Positions 61,140 through 64,000 of a stretch of DNA of 64,000 nucleotides are shown here, one piece after another. Made by a program: the position numbers and the translations under genes. A model generated the notes under the pieces. It did no database searches, was not told where the DNA came from, and saw only the letters and a program-made list of their open reading frames with translations. The stretch is taken from NCBI GenBank assembly GCA_035079385.1, contig JAVHKY010000027.1, forward strand, positions 186,001-250,000. Reading direction: 5' to 3'. The first letter of the stretch is position 1; every line of letters begins with the position of its first letter. Source of the DNA: Aspidiotus rigidus. Its lineage: Eukaryota; Arthropoda; Insecta; Hemiptera; Diaspididae.

Positions 61140-63650
61140 TCTTTCCTAGAAAAATGAACGTTTTTTTTGGACCTCCCCCCCCCAAAAAAAAAAAAAAAAC
61201 AGGGGCTCAGGTACGAGGAGCAGGTTGAACTTTACCACCGAAAGTTCCTTTTTTTTTTCTCTCCCCCCCCCCCCGGTTTGAATTTCATCAGGTCTAACGC
61301 ACCTAGGAAACTCGAGGTTGTATCAAAAGACACAATACTTATGTGCGGGGGTATATTAAAGGAGGGGGGTTGTTGGCAAATGGAAAACTCGAGCGAAAAG
61401 TTTGATCACCTCGTCGACCTCCTCTCCTTCGAGGTTGTATGTTTCAAGAGAACGCTAATATGTACACAGCGATAAATTGATAATTTCTTCTGAAGGAGGC
61501 GCATTACATTATGGGAGAGCTGGATGGCATGTTAACCACAATCTCACCCGCCCCCAAACAGTAGTACAAAAAGATTGAGCAAATGTGAAGAAGTTGAATG
61601 AAAATTCACAAATCGCAAATGCTGAACTTACAATCATCTAGCCCCTTGAACATTTTCCAAAAGTAGAGACCGTATTAACCTAATTTAAAGTTTTGGTTCT
61701 CTACACGGCGTGTGATAAAAAAAAAAAATTAAAAAAAGAACCTAAAAACTCGAACTTTGAATGTGTTAGTCGAGGTTTTTACAGGCTAGTTTCATCGTCC
61801 TTTTTTTCTGTCTTTCAAGCGATTGAAAAGTTATATCCGGCAAGTTTGTGGTCCATTAATCAATCATCGAGAGTACGTCAGGATGTTGATAATACGCTTG
61901 TTGTGCTTCAAGAGTGAAATGAAATGGACATTGCGGGCCTGGCCGCGCTAAATTAACGGTTTATATACATACAGTATCATACGCGAGTGAAGAGAGGGGC
62001 GACGAGAGAAATAAAATTTATTACCTACATAAAATAACGTTGCGTGCCAAAATTATTTGGCCGACAAATAGGGATGATTAGTATGTATTAACGTCGTACT
62101 CGATAAAAACGCAAAGTAGAAGACAGAGAGAGTAAAAAAAAAAACAAGACAGGGGATTTCAAAGGCGAAAAAAGGCGTGTATATTCTGTTATTTTGAGTA
62201 AGTGACCGAAAATGGCACATCGAGGTTAAGGTGAGAAGATTACGAGTATTATTTTGCCGAAATTATACCATTTTTTTTACAAGTACATCGCATGACATCA
62301 ACCGATACACTTCGAATATCCGAGTATACTCATCATCAGTAATGCAGCACACATTGTGTTAGTGAGTACCGAGTTTTCAGCATTAGAAATCGATATACTG
62401 TGTCTTTCTGGTAAATTAAATCTCGTTCTTCGCGAATAACCTTGATAGAAGCGTGTAATGCATACGAGTCGCTGGTAATTGCACTCGTCCTAGAGATGAT
62501 TTACGAAGAGATGTAGAATGCCGGAGAGCCGGGAAAAAACTAGCACAATTGTAGCTCACGAAATGCAATTGTACGCTATGGCAACATGGTAAAGAACAGT
62601 TAAATCATTATTGAAGACGAGCATTGCAGTTATGTTTGTCATCACAAATCAGTATTCGCGCACTTGTCGTCACACATTTCCGTGATAAACGTATCGGGAG
62701 AAATGGGAAATGAGAAAGAGAGCCTTTTCCGGGAACGAGAAAACTACTCGCCAGCTCCGAAGCAGAATTTAGATACGATCACTTATAGGATGAGAATAAA
62801 CAGCAAATGAATGAAGAAGCCGATGAGCTAGTACACTATTGTCTCGAGGATTCATCATAATATTATTACCTTCCGACCCATGGGAGGTACTTCAAGGCAA
62901 GAAAATTGAATCGTTCAAGTGTGCTGGACTAGAGCACGTTTCAAGCTGTCACGGCGAAGTACAGGGCTATTGACTCGAAAAGAGAAGAAAAATGCCACAG
63001 AGGTTTCCTGTAGTGAGCTCTTGAGAAGGAGCTCCAAGAGTTGTAGAAATAAAATAGACGGGATAAAAGTTTCTGAAAGTGAGATTCAGCAAGTCCGAAG
63101 AGAATTAAAAAGATTCCAGACAGTGAGGTTTTGAATTTAAAAAAATTACAGCCGGACACACATGCGAGAATACCATTAAACAGAAATAAGTAATGACTAG
63201 GAAGAGTTGAAACAAAGGAGAACTGTTCGGCGAGATCTCGGCAAAATTTTCCACGTCGAGGCTGTAAATGCTTTTGATATAATGGTCATACATACGTCTA
63301 AAGTAGAAAAAAATGTTTAATTATCGAAAATTTCAAACATTCTAATTCCTCATTGAGAATTCTCTTCAGGAACTGCCACTGCAGCAATTCAACACGGTAC
63401 CGGCTTCAGAACAGAAGAAAGATGTAATCAAACTTCGGTTTCTAATTAAAAGTACATCTTTGTCGAACTCTCAATAACATAACGAAGAAACGTGTTACAA
63501 TATCTGTTATTTTGCTCTTTCCACAATGTTTTCGTATGTCAATCAATACAGAATCAATGGTGGGCAACGAGTGAAAATTACTCGTTACTATTTTTAGAAA
63601 CATCTGCGCATTCTCATTTTCCTGAAAAAATAATATTAACCCTCATAATT
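61140..63650. other. Exon-free stretch with homopolymer runs
   Basis: Poly-C/poly-A runs at 61177-61200 and poly-T/poly-C runs at 61249-61274 bracket a short GC-richer segment. No gene recognised in the rest. Confidence 0.45.
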
Positions 63651-63662
63651 AGGGAAACTTAC

Positions 63663-63776
63663 CCCCTGATGAAAGACACCATATTTGACCGTCGTCGTGA
63701 CGGTGCTGTTTACCAGGAAAGTAATAATTTCAAACTCGTAGTTCGTCATCTGTCACTATAACTACAGCAAACTCAC
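63663..63776 (-). CDS. Possible 5' coding exon (unconfirmed; possible kindlin start)
   Basis: On the minus strand a pyrimidine-rich acceptor (tatttttttgtttcag) is followed by 27 bases with in-frame stops, an ATG at 63749, 29 open codons and a clean donor GGGG|gtaagt. The coding part reads MTNYEFEIITFLVNSTVT then TTVKYGVFHQG. The spacing loosely resembles the start of kindlin F0 (aromatic-E-L...N..VT...V...G..H.GG), but the diagnostic VTDL and HIGGVML words are absent. It ends in phase 0, whereas the exon at 22382 needs phase 1, so a further small exon would be required. It could equally be the first exon of another gene or chance. The cag|gtgagt at the acceptor also fits a donor perfectly. 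Confidence 0.2.
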
Positions 63777-64000
63777 CTGAAACAAAAAAATATACAGAAC
63801 AATTGAAAACTTATTACATTTAGATTCATTATTGCTTCTGTGTCAAAGCAGGGTGTATCGTCAGCATTTTTACGGAAAAAAAGTCAGTTCACGTCAGGCA
63901 ATAAGGGAAGAATGAAAATGTGAGTTGATTAAATGTTTCATTATAATAATAATCGACTGTAGAGTTTCTAATTTTGCTGATGAGAACCAAAACACAAATA
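63777..64000. other. Right end of window, nothing recognised
   Basis: AT-rich sequence with no ORF, repeat or promoter motif that I can support. Confidence 0.4.

Noticed and set aside
1..64000. CRISPR array, bacterial operon or viral gene cluster
   Set aside because: No regularly spaced identical repeats with unique spacers, no long adjacent ORFs and no ribosome-binding-site pattern; gene structure is spliced eukaryotic.

Overview
This is a 64-kb piece of animal nuclear DNA, most likely arthropod and probably insect. It is AT-rich, has long introns and is full of decayed mobile elements. There are no bacterial operons, no CRISPR array and no long intact ORF. The only confidently recognised protein-coding gene is kindlin (fermitin; Fit1/Fit2 in Drosophila), on the minus strand. 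Five consecutive coding exons lie at 22149-22382, 16665-16909, 11137-11318, 5009-5219 and 4277-4461. Their splice phases agree at all four junctions. Together they encode about 352 residues, from the middle of the F0 domain to the start of the PH domain. The rest of the PH domain, the F2 remainder and the F3 domain must lie left of the window. The N-terminal exon upstream of 22382 was not identified with confidence; one weak candidate lies at 63663-63776.

Everything else is intron or flanking DNA made of repeats. Fragments of Penelope-like retroelements (PLEs) occur at 8209-9280 (+), 9281-9985 (-), about 20460-20600 (+), 27890-28990 (+) and 44690-44995 (+). All are broken, and two have damaged YVDD catalytic motifs. 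Three of these blocks adjoin a peculiar repeat rich in TCGA. There are also a Jockey-like fragment (7374-7905), another non-LTR reverse-transcriptase fragment (56068-56880) and a short BEL/Pao integrase fragment (50560-50662). Non-autonomous DNA elements with readable ends include hAT-like MITEs at 52834-53352 and 59759-60403 (each with an 8-bp near-identical target duplication), 13868-14123, 38566-38780, and a large fold-back element at 29622-30168.

Layout: 1-4276, terminal visible kindlin intron with repeats; 4277-22382, kindlin exons with 0.5-5.9-kb introns; 22383-63662, a 41-kb exon-free stretch (upstream intron or intergenic) holding PLE, CRE-like tandem repeats, fold-back element, a ~310-bp satellite with inverted arms (43240-45305), a 1.35-kb extremely AT-rich island (48840-50190) and hAT MITEs; 63663-64000, a possible upstream exon.

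The most unusual signals are 20 perfect TGACGTCA palindromes (about one expected by chance), 15 of them in clusters at 15.1-15.3, 19.4-20.0, 20.9 and 25.4-25.9 kb; the TCGA-dense repeats associated with PLEs; a tail-to-tail PLE junction; the AT-rich island with a hairpin; and a 13-base match to the hammerhead ribozyme core at 47461. I found no convincing new multi-gene system.
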